Shown: positions 33,972 through 43,156, numbered from the stretch's first letter. The stretch is 64,000 bases of DNA from an uncultured Treponema sp. (GCA_937877535.1 CALFJF010000051.1:46204-110203), one strand, 5' to 3'. The notes: generated by a model not told the origin, from the letters alone. A program made the numbers and translations.

Positions 33972-34976
33972 TCAAAACGAAACAGAGCCGAGAGCCGAAA
34001 AAATGTACTTGATTTTTTCGTCCGAAAGCTCGGATTTTTTTTTTATTGTTCGCAATTTTGCACTTCTGCTTGGCGAGTTTTTTTTGACTTCCGATTCAGT
34101 CGGCTCAATCGGCTTTTTTGTAAGCAAAACCGCACATTCATTCCCGCCACAATTACACACAGGAATTTCAGGCGGACAAACGCACGCACGAGAAAGAAGT
34201 CTAAAACAATTTTTGACAATTCTGTCCTCGATAGAATGAAACGTAATCACGCCCATTTTTCCGCCAATCGAAAGATTTTTGAACGCCCAAACGAGCATTT
34301 TCGGAAGCCTTGAAAGTTCATCGTTTACGGCAATGCGAAGTGCTTGAAACGTTCGCGTTGCAGGATGAATTTTTGCGTCATGCGGAATCGCGTCTTTGAT
34401 TATTTGAGCAAGAGCCGAAGCCGTTTCGATTTTTGCATCCGCGCGAGCGACGCAAATCGCGTGAGCGATTTTTCGGCTTTTTTTTTCATCGCTAAACCGA
34501 AATATCAAATCCGCAAGTTTTTCCTCCGAAAGCGTATTCACGATTTCTGCCGCGCTTTTTTTTGACAAAGGAGAAAGCCGCATATCGAGTTTTTCGTTCC
34601 CACGAAATGAAAATCCGCGCCCGCTTTTTTCGTAATGAAAAACGCTTATTCCTAAATCAAACAAAATCAAATCGGCTTTTTTCCTGCCCGTTTCTTCGCT
34701 CAAATCGGAATAATGTTCAAAAAAATCGTTCGACCAGCCATTCCAAAATTTCATTCTCTTTTGAGAAGAAAAATCACAAAGCCTTTCTTTTGCCCGCGCC
34801 TGAATCGAAGAATCCGCGTCAAGTCCTAAAATGCAAAGCGTCGGAAAAGCCTTCAAAAACGCCTCCGAATGTCCGCCCTCGCCAAGCGTACAGTCAATCA
34901 TAAACGCCCCTTCTTTTTCAGGGGCGAGAAGCGCGAGAGTTTCGTCGAGAAGAACCGGCGTATGCACAATTTCCAC
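33972..34976 (-). CDS. rsmH: 16S rRNA (cytosine1402-N4)-methyltransferase
   Basis: AdoMet-dependent methyltransferase (MraW) acting on C1402 in the ribosomal decoding site. It opens with HTPVLLDETLALLAP and CTLGEGGHSEAFL. It continues with LILFDLGISVFHYEKSGRGF, where the usual SS is IS, then RTFQALRIAVNDEL and ITFHSIEDRIVKN. The C-terminal part contains a small cysteine pair set (CVCPPEIPVCNC). The start is a GTG with AAGGA upstream. It is the first gene of the 23-kb minus-strand run; mraZ, which usually precedes it, is absent. Confidence 0.95.
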   Translation of the reverse strand: MEIVHTPVLLDETLALLAPEKEGAFMIDCTLGEGGHSEAFLKAFPTLCILGLDADSSIQARAKERLCDFSSQKRMKFWNGWSNDFFEHYSDLSEETGRKKADLILFDLGISVFHYEKSGRGFSFRGNEKLDMRLSPLSKKSAAEIVNTLSEEKLADLIFRFSDEKKSRKIAHAICVARADAKIETASALAQIIKDAIPHDAKIHPATRTFQALRIAVNDELSRLPKMLVWAFKNLSIGGKMGVITFHSIEDRIVKNCFRLLSRACVCPPEIPVCNCGGNECAVLLTKKPIEPTESEVKKNSPSRSAKLRTIKKKSELSDEKIKYIFSALGSVSF

Positions 34977-35048
34977 GATTTTTTTTCCTTAATTTCAATT
35001 TCGGCGAAAATACGGTGCAAATTAAGAGGGGCGAAAAAACAAAAGAAA

Positions 35049-35057
35049 TGATAAAAT
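35049..35057 (+). promoter_or_regulatory. Extended -10 promoter of the gene at 35065 (near-leaderless)
   Basis: TGATAAAAT is TGn plus TAAAAT. The hexamer ends 7 bases before the ATG at 35065, and the intervening TTCAAAA holds no ribosome-binding site. Confidence 0.5.
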
Positions 35058-35064
35058 TTCAAAA

Positions 35065-35808
35065 ATGATAAACACGTACAACGAATCTGCTCTCCACGAA
35101 ACGCTCAAAAATATCGCTGCAAAACAATGCGACGGAAAAACGGAACAAAAAATCGACGGCGCAGACTGGATTTTTGACGTTGTAGCAAAAAACGGTAGCG
35201 TTACAGAAATTCAATGCGCATCGCTCTCCCCGCTTGAAAAAAAAATCAGATTTTTGCTTTCAAAAAAAAGAAATGTTCGCGTAATTCGCCCCGTAATCGT
35301 CCAAAAAACCGTAGAAACGCTTACGGCGGAAGGCACGGTGCGCTCAAAACGAAAAAGTCCAAAGCAAGAAAGCGTATATTCGATTTTACGCGGAATGGGA
35401 AAAATGAGCGATATTCTTTTGAAAATCGAAATCGAGGTGATTTTTGTAGAGGCAACGGAAACGCGCAAAGAAACAAAAAATCCCGTTCAACTCAAAAACA
35501 AAAGCCGCCGTCATCTCAAAAAATTCGTTCCGCTTGGAAAATCGCTCACAAAAATCGTTGGAAAAAAGACTTTTTGCAAAAAAGACGATTGGATTTCGCT
35601 TTTAGCAGGCGTGGAAATGCCGTTTACTCAAAAAATGCTACAAAACGCAATTTTGAAAGCGGACTTTGGAGTGGAAGGCATTTTTTTCAACGACTTTTCG
35701 AGAAAATCCGCAGCAAAATGGTCAAATTATCTTTTGTGGCTTTTTGAAAAAATGAATCTTTGCAAGAGAATCGGAAAAAAAGGACGCGAAATTATGTGGA
35801 CGATGTAA
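35065..35808 (+). CDS. Uncharacterised protein, possibly nuclease-like
   Basis: I do not recognise this 247-residue protein. It is basic and lacks a signal peptide or membrane span. Near the N-terminus DWIFDVVAKNGS then VTEIQCASLS places an Asp and an E-x-Q motif at a spacing seen in some PD-(D/E)xK nuclease folds. VRVIRPVIVQKTVETL follows, and two short cysteine-lysine-rich patches lie in the middle. The C-terminal third (ISLLAGVEMPFTQKMLQNAI) looks like a helical, possibly winged-helix, domain. It diverges from the division cluster with its own extended -10. Nuclease activity is only a hint. Confidence 0.7.
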   Translation: MINTYNESALHETLKNIAAKQCDGKTEQKIDGADWIFDVVAKNGSVTEIQCASLSPLEKKIRFLLSKKRNVRVIRPVIVQKTVETLTAEGTVRSKRKSPKQESVYSILRGMGKMSDILLKIEIEVIFVEATETRKETKNPVQLKNKSRRHLKKFVPLGKSLTKIVGKKTFCKKDDWISLLAGVEMPFTQKMLQNAILKADFGVEGIFFNDFSRKSAAKWSNYLLWLFEKMNLCKRIGKKGREIMWTM

Positions 35809-35812
35809 CTTT

Positions 35813-36322
35813 CTAAATCCAAAACCTGAGCGCAAGCGAGAGCGGAAAAAAAAGCGGACGCAGCGTTACAGAAAAATCCCCCGAATCTTTTCCCAAAGCA
35901 ACGTAAGGATTCCAAACCGCTTGCGTCAACAATTCAATTTTTCGGTCAAAAAACATAAAACTCAATCCCGTTCCAAGCCGCGCACCGCTTCCCACAAAAA
36001 AATCGTCTTGCGTTTTTGCAAAAAACTCCGCAGAAATTCCCCACAAAACAAAAAAATCCACAAACGAAGAAAGCCGCTCGTACACGAACCAGTTATCAAC
36101 AAAAATCGAAAACTCATGTTTGAATTCTGAAAAATCTGACTCAAACAAAGCAGAAAGCGTAACGCCCCACGGACTTGTGTCGGTTCTAAACGAAACGGAA
36201 ATGGCAGAAGACGACTCGTGCGGAGAAGCAAAAAAATCGCCACCGCCACCCACGCCAACGTGCGAAAACGCACCAAAAACCGAAAAAAGCGCGAACAAGA
36301 AAACAAAGAAAAACCGTTTCAT
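35813..36322 (-). CDS. Small putative outer-membrane beta-barrel protein
   Basis: A 169-residue protein with a clear N-terminal signal peptide (basic start, FFFVFLFALFSVFGAF core, cleavage probably after the Ser near 20). A Gly-rich segment and alternating hydrophobic strands follow, such as FRTDTSPWGVTLSALFE, FFVGSGARLGTGLSFMFF and FPLSLALRFWI. The last residue pattern, ending in aromatic-Ile, fits an outer-membrane barrel; eight strands would fit the size. It converges on the preceding gene with 4 bases between. Family unknown; it may be a spirochaete-specific surface or periplasmic protein. Confidence 0.7.
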   Translation of the reverse strand: MKRFFFVFLFALFSVFGAFSHVGVGGGGDFFASPHESSSAISVSFRTDTSPWGVTLSALFESDFSEFKHEFSIFVDNWFVYERLSSFVDFFVLWGISAEFFAKTQDDFFVGSGARLGTGLSFMFFDRKIELLTQAVWNPYVALGKDSGDFSVTLRPLFFPLSLALRFWI

Positions 36323-36337
36323 GCAAAAAATACGTGT

Positions 36338-36384
36338 AAAAAAATCCCTTGCTCGGAAAACTTGTAAGCGTTCCCGAACAAGGG
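36338..36384 (-). terminator. pgk terminator
   Basis: On the minus strand CCCTTGTTCGG pairs with CCGAGCAAGGG (complement of 36346-36356 with 36374-36384) over 11 bp with one G-U pair. It is followed by ATTTTTTT. It begins 7 bases after the pgk stop codon. Confidence 0.88.
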
Positions 36385-36391
36385 TTCTCGA

Positions 36392-37663
36392 CTATTTCGT
36401 TGCCAAAATCGCGATTCCTGGCAGAGTTTTTCCTTCGAGGAATTCAAGGCTTGCGCCGCCACCCGTTGAGACATGGCTCATTTTGCTTGCAAGGTTGAAT
36501 TTGTTCACCGCAGCAACAGAGTCACCGCCGCCAACGACAGTCATTGCGCCGCGACCAGTTGCATCCGCCACGAGCTGCGCCACAGTAGCAGTGCCTTTTG
36601 CGAACGCCTCAAACTCGAATACGCCGACAGGTCCGTTCCAAACGATTGATTTTGCCGTAGAAAGCACTTCTTTGTAGCTTTCAATTGTCTTTGGACCGAC
36701 ATCCATTGCCATAAGACCGTCAGGAATGTCAACGCCGTCAACAGCCACGGGAGTTGCGTTCGCATCGAATTTGTCCGCCGCAACATGGTCAACTGGAAGA
36801 ACGATTTTAACGCCCTTTGCCTCGGCATCTGCGAGCAATTTTTTCGCCGTGTCGATGAAATCGTCCTCAACGAGCGAGATTCCGACTTTGTGTCCCTGCG
36901 CCTTCAAGAATGTGTAAGCCATGCCGCCGCCGATAACGAGCGCACTTGCATTCTTCAAGAGACTTTCCAAAACAGCGATTTTTGAAGAAACTTTCGCGCC
37001 GCCGATAATCGCGACCTGCGGTTTTGGCGGATTCTCAACCATCGGCTGAATGTATTTGACTTCTTTTTCCATGAGGAAGCCGCCAACGCTCTCAACTGGC
37101 ATGAATTTTGCGATTGAAGCGGTAGAAGCCTGGTCACGGTGAGCCGTTCCGAACGCATCGTTTACGAAAATGTCGCCGTAAGAAGCAAGCTCTTTTGCCA
37201 TTACATCGCGCTCTGCCGCATCTTTTGAAGTCTCTTCCTTGTGGAAGCGGGTGTTCTCAAGCATTGCGACCGCGCCCTCTGGCAAAGCGTCAATCGCCGC
37301 TTTCTGACCAAGAGCATCCGGCAAGAATGTGACTTCCTTGCCCAATTTTTTTGCGAAATATTCAACGACGGGGCACAAACGGTTCTTTCCGTTGATGAAT
37401 TTTTCCGCGTCTTCGCTCGTCCAAGTTTTGCCGGCTTTTTCTGCCTTTTCCTGCGCTTTTTTGACATCTTTTTTTGGGTCACCGAGGTGGCTCATCAAAA
37501 CGAGCGAGCGCGGATTCTGCTCCAAGATATACTGAATGGTCGGAAGAGCCGCCATAATGCGAGTGTCGTCCTGAACCACGCCGTCCTTCATCGGAACATT
37601 AAAATCAACGCGCATGATAATGCGTTTGCCTTTCAAATCGACATCTTTGACTGTCTTAATCAT
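36392..37663 (-). CDS. pgk: Phosphoglycerate kinase
   Basis: Glycolytic enzyme that makes ATP from 1,3-bisphosphoglycerate. The family signature is [16 protein letters not shown]. The substrate-binding stretch is [10 protein letters not shown] with [10 protein letters not shown] and [12 protein letters not shown]; the nucleotide-binding C-terminal domain has [31 protein letters not shown] and [12 protein letters not shown]. The 423-residue length is slightly above the common 390-415, owing to a short insertion after HLGDPKKD. Codon choice is strongly biased, as expected for a highly expressed gene. Monocistronic, with its own promoter, GGAGG site and terminator. Confidence 0.98.
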   Translation of the reverse strand: MIKTVKDVDLKGKRIIMRVDFNVPMKDGVVQDDTRIMAALPTIQYILEQNPRSLVLMSHLGDPKKDVKKAQEKAEKAGKTWTSEDAEKFINGKNRLCPVVEYFAKKLGKEVTFLPDALGQKAAIDALPEGAVAMLENTRFHKEETSKDAAERDVMAKELASYGDIFVNDAFGTAHRDQASTASIAKFMPVESVGGFLMEKEVKYIQPMVENPPKPQVAIIGGAKVSSKIAVLESLLKNASALVIGGGMAYTFLKAQGHKVGISLVEDDFIDTAKKLLADAEAKGVKIVLPVDHVAADKFDANATPVAVDGVDIPDGLMAMDVGPKTIESYKEVLSTAKSIVWNGPVGVFEFEAFAKGTATVAQLVADATGRGAMTVVGGGDSVAAVNKFNLASKMSHVSTGGGASLEFLEGKTLPGIAILATK

Positions 37664-37710
37664 CTTACCGTTTCCTCCAATAGGGAATAAATCAATAAAT
37701 TATTGAACTC

Positions 37711-37739
37711 ATATTACATCAAAATGAAAGCAAAGTAAA
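37711..37739 (-). promoter_or_regulatory. pgk promoter
   Basis: On the minus strand TTTACT (complement of 37734-37739), a 17-base spacer and TAATAT (complement of 37711-37716). The leader of about 40 bases ends with GGAGG ahead of the ATG. Confidence 0.55.
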
Positions 37740-37832
37740 GGAAGCGAAAAACGACTCTCAAGCGTTTTTGAAAAAGTAAAATTTATACTCATAATATGAC
37801 ACAAAATTTTTCTTTTATGCGCTCAATTTTTG

Positions 37833-37841
37833 TGCTATTAT
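37833..37841 (+). promoter_or_regulatory. Extended -10 promoter of the GGDEF/EAL gene (near-leaderless)
   Basis: TGCTATTAT is TGn plus TATTAT. The hexamer ends 5 bases before the ATG at 37847, with no ribosome-binding site between. Confidence 0.5.
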
Positions 37842-37846
37842 GACTT

Positions 37847-40018
37847 ATGCACGCATTAAAAAGTCGCATAAGTCCAAACAAAGCAAAATTCATCTCAACT
37901 TTTATCGTAAGCACAATCGTTCTTATTATAGTATTCGTTCTTACAGGAATTATTATGGACCGTGCGCTCAAAACCGAAAAATCGCGGTATATCGAAAGTT
38001 GTAACAACGTTCTTGACGGCTACTCCGCCGTTGTACATGTTTTTCTTGAAAATTATCACTCGTCGCTTTCTACTATTTACAATGAAAGTATTTTTGAAGG
38101 AGAGGACAAAAAATCAATTCACGATTGGCTTATCAAAAACAAGCATTTTTTTCATCCAGATTTTTTTGAAACATTTTATCTGGACGAAAACCAAACAGGA
38201 TATTTTTCTGACGGCACGATAAAAGACCTTTCTAACATTCTCCATTTTGAACAAAACATTTTTTTTGTAAGCGACATCGTGAATTTTGGAAACGAAAAAA
38301 CGCCCGTTTTTATCATAAAAAAGCCCGTTTTTTCAAAATCAAATAAGTTTCAAGGCTTTCTTTGCGCCGCAATAAAAACCGAACATGTCAAAAAAATCTC
38401 AAACGAGTTAAAAACGACGGACGCTTATTCCATGTGCATTTTTGACGGAAATGACGCATTTTTGATTCCGCCTGCTGAAAACGGGATTTTTGGAACAAAA
38501 AATGAAAAAAACGACAAATACAACGTTTTGTCCACACCAATCAAAAATAGTGCTTGGACGCTCAAAGTGGCGTTTGAAAAATCAAAAATCGAAAAAATCA
38601 CTCAACAACAATTTTCAACGCGGCTTTTTGTTCTTGCCATTTCGCTTGCGTCGCTTTTTGTGCTTTTGTTTCTTGAATTGATTATCTCAAATTATTTTTA
38701 CAGAAATCAACTAATCGACGCGGTGTACGACCCAGTAACAAAACTGTGGACAAGGCAACGATTTGAGCGAAAAACAGAAGCATTTATGAAGCGAAATCAA
38801 AAAGCAAAATTCATGCTTGTGGAAGCGGATATTCGCGGATTTAAGTTCATAAATCAAAATTACGGCGAAGAAGCGGCGGACAAAATCATTTTCTTTTATT
38901 CCACCGTTTTGAACAAAATCGTAAAAAAGTGGCACGGATTTTTGTCTCGCGGATACGCCGACCATTTTTACGCAATCGTAAAAATTCGGCACGTTCGGAC
39001 GGCAATGGGCGAATTCCGAAAAGAACTCAAAACGCTTTCTGAAGAAATACGCGCTTACGAAATTCCGTTTTTTCCAAAATTCGGAATCACGTTTCTTCGA
39101 CCAGACGGAAAAGAGCGCGTAAGCATTCGCGAGTTAATCGGGCAGGCTTCTTTTGCAAAAAGCACCATAAAAGACAATATGCTCCAGCCTTACGCCATTT
39201 ACAATTCGCGCCTTCTTGAAAAAGTGAACGAAGAACATTTTATGGAAACAAACATGGAAAACGCGCTCGAAAACGGCGAGTTTTTTGTGATGTACCAACC
39301 AAAAATTCAACTTTCAAACGACACGGTGGTTGGAGCGGAGGCTCTTGTTCGCTGGAGATGTGCAAAGCGCGGCATTTTACCGCCCGATAAATTCATTCCG
39401 CTTTTTGAGCGAAACGGATTTATCAAAAAACTCGATTTTTACGTTTATGAGCAGGTTTTTCGCTTTCTTGACAAAGAAATCAAGGCGGGGCACAGCGTTG
39501 TTCCCGTGAGCGTGAACATGAGCCGCGCACACAATAAAGTCGAGCGTTTTATGCAAGATTTTCTTACGCTTTTTGGAAAATACAACATTCCGCCGTCGCT
39601 TGTTCAAATTGAGATTTTGGAACGGTCGGTCATGGACGACGAAACGCTCTGCGAAATCACGGAGCGTCTTCACCGAGAAGGATTTACGGTGGCAATGGAT
39701 GATTTTGGCTCTGGCGAATCTTCTTTGAATATGCTTACAAAAATTCCCGTTGACGTTTTGAAATTCGACCGAGAGTTTTTGCGTTCCTCAACAAATAAAA
39801 ATGGAAACGTAGATGAAAAAGGTGCGAAATTCATTCAAGGGCTCATCGACCTTTCGCGAAATCTGGAAAAAGAAACGATTTTTGAGGGCGTTGAAACAGC
39901 AGCGCAGCGAGATTTTTTGCGCTCCGTTTCTTGTGACCAAGTGCAAGGATATTTTTACTCAAAACCCCTCGCCGAAGCAGATTTTGTGAGATTCATTGAA
40001 GCAAGACAGCGTTTTTGA
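37847..40018 (+). CDS. Membrane GGDEF/EAL protein, probable cyclic-di-GMP phosphodiesterase
   Basis: A 723-residue signalling protein. Two spans (about 15-40 and 262-285) flank a periplasmic sensor of about 220 residues, consistent with a Cache-like fold. A GGDEF-type domain follows (about 300-450), but the signature position near 368 reads GYADHF, so cyclase activity should be lost. The EAL domain (about 470-720) keeps the key residues: EALVRW near 496, NMSRAH, QIEILERS, MDDFGSGESS, LKFDREFL, FEGVETAAQ and QGYFYSKPL. It should therefore hydrolyse cyclic-di-GMP in response to an outside signal, possibly with the degenerate domain binding GTP. It stands alone. Confidence 0.92.
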   Translation: MHALKSRISPNKAKFISTFIVSTIVLIIVFVLTGIIMDRALKTEKSRYIESCNNVLDGYSAVVHVFLENYHSSLSTIYNESIFEGEDKKSIHDWLIKNKHFFHPDFFETFYLDENQTGYFSDGTIKDLSNILHFEQNIFFVSDIVNFGNEKTPVFIIKKPVFSKSNKFQGFLCAAIKTEHVKKISNELKTTDAYSMCIFDGNDAFLIPPAENGIFGTKNEKNDKYNVLSTPIKNSAWTLKVAFEKSKIEKITQQQFSTRLFVLAISLASLFVLLFLELIISNYFYRNQLIDAVYDPVTKLWTRQRFERKTEAFMKRNQKAKFMLVEADIRGFKFINQNYGEEAADKIIFFYSTVLNKIVKKWHGFLSRGYADHFYAIVKIRHVRTAMGEFRKELKTLSEEIRAYEIPFFPKFGITFLRPDGKERVSIRELIGQASFAKSTIKDNMLQPYAIYNSRLLEKVNEEHFMETNMENALENGEFFVMYQPKIQLSNDTVVGAEALVRWRCAKRGILPPDKFIPLFERNGFIKKLDFYVYEQVFRFLDKEIKAGHSVVPVSVNMSRAHNKVERFMQDFLTLFGKYNIPPSLVQIEILERSVMDDETLCEITERLHREGFTVAMDDFGSGESSLNMLTKIPVDVLKFDREFLRSSTNKNGNVDEKGAKFIQGLIDLSRNLEKETIFEGVETAAQRDFLRSVSCDQVQGYFYSKPLAEADFVRFIEARQRF

Positions 40019-40030
40019 GCATTCCGTACT

Positions 40031-40414
40031 TTATATTGCAATTTTTCCTTCAAAATCATTTTCAAGATTTATGACTGTAAATTTATGTTCCTCAAAAAGC
40101 GTATCTTGCATACGTGAAAGTTTATTTTTTGCAACCTGTATCGCCTGCTCCGACTGGTCGATTCCTATCCATTTTCGTCCGAGTTCTTGGGCTGCGCAAA
40201 GCGTCGTTCCCGAGCCGCAGAAAAAGTCCAGCACGACGCTCCCTTCATTCGAGGAAGTTTGCACAATATGTTTGAGCAAATCAAGATTTTTTTCCGTCGG
40301 GTAAACGGGATATTGGTAATCCTTGAAATCCCAAATGTCCTGCATTTTCTTGCCCTTTTGCTCATCTGCGAAAATCTTTCTGCGGGGAACGCCGTTCGCC
40401 GACCATTCAATCAT
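40031..40414 (-). pseudogene. C-terminal fragment of a DNA methyltransferase
   Basis: The 127 residues match the end of a beta-class N4/N6 DNA methyltransferase: DYQYPVYPTEKNLDLLKHIV, then the AdoMet motif VVLDFFCGSGTT, then RKWIGIDQSEQAIQVAKNKL. The catalytic NPPY-type motif and the target domain, which should lie upstream, are missing. The open frame starts at an ATG overlapping the stop of the endonuclease-like gene by 4 bases, so it is still likely translated. I read it as a remnant after deletion. A genuine short partner protein is possible but less likely. Confidence 0.75.
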
Positions 40415-41283
40415 TTCATAACCTCATCGAATTTGTCCGCGTCAACTCTCTTCGCTTTTATGATTTTGCCAGCCGTGTCAACGAAATCATAAAAATCAAG
40501 ATTCATATCCGCAAGAAAGTTCATAAAGTTTATGTCAACAATTTCCCTCTCCCGCGCGGAAACGACGATTTCGCTTTTTGAGGGATTGCCCACATTCAAT
40601 TTTATTACGCCGATTCCGTACCCGTTGTTCAGCCGAGTGAGATTTGAGAGAAAAACTTGGTCGGTGTCCAAATCGCCCACAACGAGATAGCCGAAATTCG
40701 CCCACGCCGAATTTGAGACCGCCTGAAAATAGCATTCCGTAAAATTGCTTTTGTCGATTTTGAGTTTTAGCTCAAAGCTGTAGAACTGCATTACTTTCGT
40801 TGAAAAAAGTCCGAGTTTTTCTATTTCCTTTTGAAAAAGCGGATTCAAATCCAAAATGGTCGGGTTTATCCCCACAATATCGGGATTCGTCCACTTGCCG
40901 ATTTTGTCCTTTTTCTTGGAGACTTTCAGCGCGTTTATCGTCTTGCAGTACACCCCGAAGCGTTCCCTTGCAAATTTCACGAGATACGGATGCAGAGAGG
41001 ATTCAGGAATGACCGTCGCCTCTGGAATGTCCTTCGTCTTCAGGAAGAAATGCTTTCGGCTCTTCTTTGCCTTTCCTTCGTCTTGAATTCCAAAGACGGG
41101 ATTGCTTCCGCTCGAATATTTAGAGAGGCATCGGGCAACGGCGGAGAGCGGAACTTCTACCGAATGCAACTTTTCGCATTCGGCATATTTCTCGTGCTTT
41201 TCCGCAAGCGCGAGGATTTCGCCCTGCGTCAGAGGTGTTTCGGATTTATCCAGAATGTCGATGATAAGTTCAACAAGTTCCAT
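40411..41283 (-). CDS. Restriction-endonuclease-like protein with N-terminal HARE-type helix-turn-helix
   Basis: A 290-residue protein. The first 80 residues resemble the HARE winged-helix domain (LIIDILDKSETPLTQGEIL through FGIQDEGKAKKSRKHFFLK), which is fused to nucleases in restriction systems. The second part has a PD-(D/E)xK pattern: NPDIVG (Asp135), SFELKLK (Glu171, Lys173) and YFQAVSNSAW (Gln187). It resembles the COG2958 group by recall. AAGGA lies upstream of the ATG. The only methyltransferase next to it is a fragment, so an active nuclease here would be unguarded unless the modification gene is elsewhere. Intact in frame, but its activity is unknown. Confidence 0.72.
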   Translation of the reverse strand: MELVELIIDILDKSETPLTQGEILALAEKHEKYAECEKLHSVEVPLSAVARCLSKYSSGSNPVFGIQDEGKAKKSRKHFFLKTKDIPEATVIPESSLHPYLVKFARERFGVYCKTINALKVSKKKDKIGKWTNPDIVGINPTILDLNPLFQKEIEKLGLFSTKVMQFYSFELKLKIDKSNFTECYFQAVSNSAWANFGYLVVGDLDTDQVFLSNLTRLNNGYGIGVIKLNVGNPSKSEIVVSAREREIVDINFMNFLADMNLDFYDFVDTAGKIIKAKRVDADKFDEVMK

Positions 41284-41289
41284 GCTTTT

Positions 41290-41355
41290 CTAGTTTTCCT
41301 TCGAGCGCATCGCCTCAAAGTCGGATATGACATTCTTGACGCGCTCGATGTCGTG
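41290..41355 (-). pseudogene. Twenty-codon tail of a lost gene
   Basis: Upstream of the endonuclease-like gene, the minus strand reads HDIERVKNVISDFEAMRSKE, then N and a TAG stop, preceded in frame by TGA. It looks like the natural end of a protein whose body is missing. Together with the methyltransferase fragment it marks a deletion-scarred locus. Too short to identify. Confidence 0.4.
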
Positions 41356-41420
41356 TCAAATATTCTAAAAATCACTGCGAGCATTTGCAATTTCGCATTC
41401 TCTACTTTTTTGAGCCAAAA

Positions 41421-42089
41421 CTATTCTAAAACGGTCGATTCCATTTTTGGAGTTTCTTGGATTTCAGCGGGAGAATCGAGGAACGATTTTACAATGCAAA
41501 CAGTTCCAAAGAGAATCGTGCAGATTCCAAACGCAACGTTCAAAATGTGATGAATCCGAATCGTAATTTTTTTTCGCAAAAAATGAACAATAAGGCAAAT
41601 CGACGACCACCAAACAAGAAGACTCAAAACCGTTCCGCTCACAAGAACAACCGCTTGCGAAAATTCAAGCGTTTCCGTGATTCCAAGGAAAAAAAATCCT
41701 GCCACAAAAGCAAGAAAACTCGCAGGATTTAAGATTGCAACAAGCAGAGCGGAAAGGAAACATTCCACAACGCCTTTTGTTTCGCTCAAATCCGCGCGTG
41801 TTTTTGGCTTTCTAAAAATCGAACTAATGCCAATTCCAATTATCACAAGTCCGCCAAGAAGTTGGATTGGCTGTAAGTGCGCGTTCAAAAAATTCGCAAT
41901 TATCGTTATGGAAAACGCGCTCACGCTCGCGTAAAAAATGTCTGCGAGCGTACTTCCCATTCCCGTGGCAAATCCGCACCAAAATCCGCGGGCAAGCGTC
42001 CGCTGAATCGTCATTGCGCCAAGAGCACCTGCTGGAAGCCCAAAAATAAGACCCATTAAAAGTCCTTTCACCAAATATATCCAAAGCAC
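41421..42089 (-). CDS. LysE/RhtB-family amino-acid exporter
   Basis: A 222-residue inner-membrane protein with six predicted spans, the size and layout of LysE-type efflux proteins for amino acids. The first span carries GLPAGALGAMTIQRTLARGF, the equivalent of the family's GP-GP start; GMGSTLADIFYA follows, and NPASFLAFVAGFFFLG marks the fourth span. The C-terminal 20 residues are polar. The neighbour on its 3' side is the scarred restriction locus, and nothing indicates co-regulation. The substrate cannot be predicted. Confidence 0.85.
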   Translation of the reverse strand: MLWIYLVKGLLMGLIFGLPAGALGAMTIQRTLARGFWCGFATGMGSTLADIFYASVSAFSITIIANFLNAHLQPIQLLGGLVIIGIGISSIFRKPKTRADLSETKGVVECFLSALLVAILNPASFLAFVAGFFFLGITETLEFSQAVVLVSGTVLSLLVWWSSICLIVHFLRKKITIRIHHILNVAFGICTILFGTVCIVKSFLDSPAEIQETPKMESTVLE

Positions 42090-42306
42090 GATTTTGCCTC
42101 ATAAATCATTTATAAAAATTGTCTGAAAACAGATTTTTTCAAAGTGAGTTCAAAAATTATAATATAGAATAAAGCAAGAAATCGCATTTTGCAAGGCACA
42201 GAAAGCAAGATTCCTCCCCTGCTCTATTTTGACCTATTTTTGAAACAAAAAATTCCAAATGGATTTATTGAGAATTTAGGAGTATACAAGCCGAGTATTT
42301 TCGATA

Positions 42307-42312
42307 TATAAT
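42307..42312 (+). promoter_or_regulatory. Possible -10 of the FNT channel gene
   Basis: TATAAT within the 272-base AT-rich gap between divergent genes; about 50 bases upstream of the ATG, with GGAAGGA just ahead of the start. No matching -35 at the expected distance. The rest of the gap shows no other structure I can support. Confidence 0.35.
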
Positions 42313-42361
42313 AGTGAGAAGAATTTTTTTCTAAAAATTTTCAAAAATGGAAGGATAAAAA

Positions 42362-43156
42362 ATGAATACACCAGCAGAGATTGCAGAATTGTATATTATG
42401 GTAGGCGACGGAAAAACGACACGGCGACTTTGGGTGCTGTTCGTTTTGGGAATTTTTGCGGGAGTGTTTATCGCGTTAGGCGGTTTGACGAGTCAAATTG
42501 TTTCTTGCGGAGTTGTTCCTGTAGCACTTGGGCGCGCCTTGAGCGGACTCGTCTTTCCAATCGGTCTTATGATGGTAATCATTTCAGGTGGCGAACTTTT
42601 TACAGGAAACTGTTTGATTTTCATTTCGGTTCTTTCAAAAAACACGTACCTTATGGCAATGCTTCGGAGTTGGCTGTTCGTTTACCTCGGAAATATCGTT
42701 GGCGGACTTTTCATTTCGGTTTTGGTGAACGTGGGTCACATTCTTGATATGTATGACGGCGAATTGGCGCGTCTTGCGGTGAATACGGCAAAAGCAAAAG
42801 TCGATATGCCTTTTTACGTTGCAATGATAAAAGGCATTTTGTGCAATTTCCTTGTGTGCGTTGCCGTTTGGGTTTCGTTTTCTACCGAGGAAGTTCCTGG
42901 AAAAATTGTCGCGCTTTATCTTCCAATCATTCTATTTGTCATCTGCGGTTTTGAGCACTCGGTTGCAAATATGTATTTTATTCCAACGGGAATTATCGCA
43001 AAAACCTTTTACGGCTACACCGCAGACGGTTTGAATTGGTTGACGTTCCTTTATAAAAACTTGCTTCCAGTAACACTCGGAAACATCATCGGTGGTTCGG
43101 TGCTTGTCGGCGCAGGATACTGGCTCGTCTTCCTCTCTCAACACGACGACGACTAA
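42362..43156 (+). CDS. Formate/nitrite transporter (FNT) channel
   Basis: A 264-residue pentameric channel protein of the FocA/NirC family, with six spans. Signatures are LGRALSGLVFPIGLMMV, GGELFTGNCL and, in the second half, GFEHSVANMYFIPTGII, which includes the pore histidine. AAGGA-type binding (GGAAGGA) precedes the ATG. In a fermenting spirochaete with a hydrogenase a few kilobases away, formate is the likeliest cargo; that is inference. Hydrosulfide or nitrite are alternatives within the family. Monocistronic, ending in a strong terminator. Confidence 0.93.
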   Translation: MNTPAEIAELYIMVGDGKTTRRLWVLFVLGIFAGVFIALGGLTSQIVSCGVVPVALGRALSGLVFPIGLMMVIISGGELFTGNCLIFISVLSKNTYLMAMLRSWLFVYLGNIVGGLFISVLVNVGHILDMYDGELARLAVNTAKAKVDMPFYVAMIKGILCNFLVCVAVWVSFSTEEVPGKIVALYLPIILFVICGFEHSVANMYFIPTGIIAKTFYGYTADGLNWLTFLYKNLLPVTLGNIIGGSVLVGAGYWLVFLSQHDDD

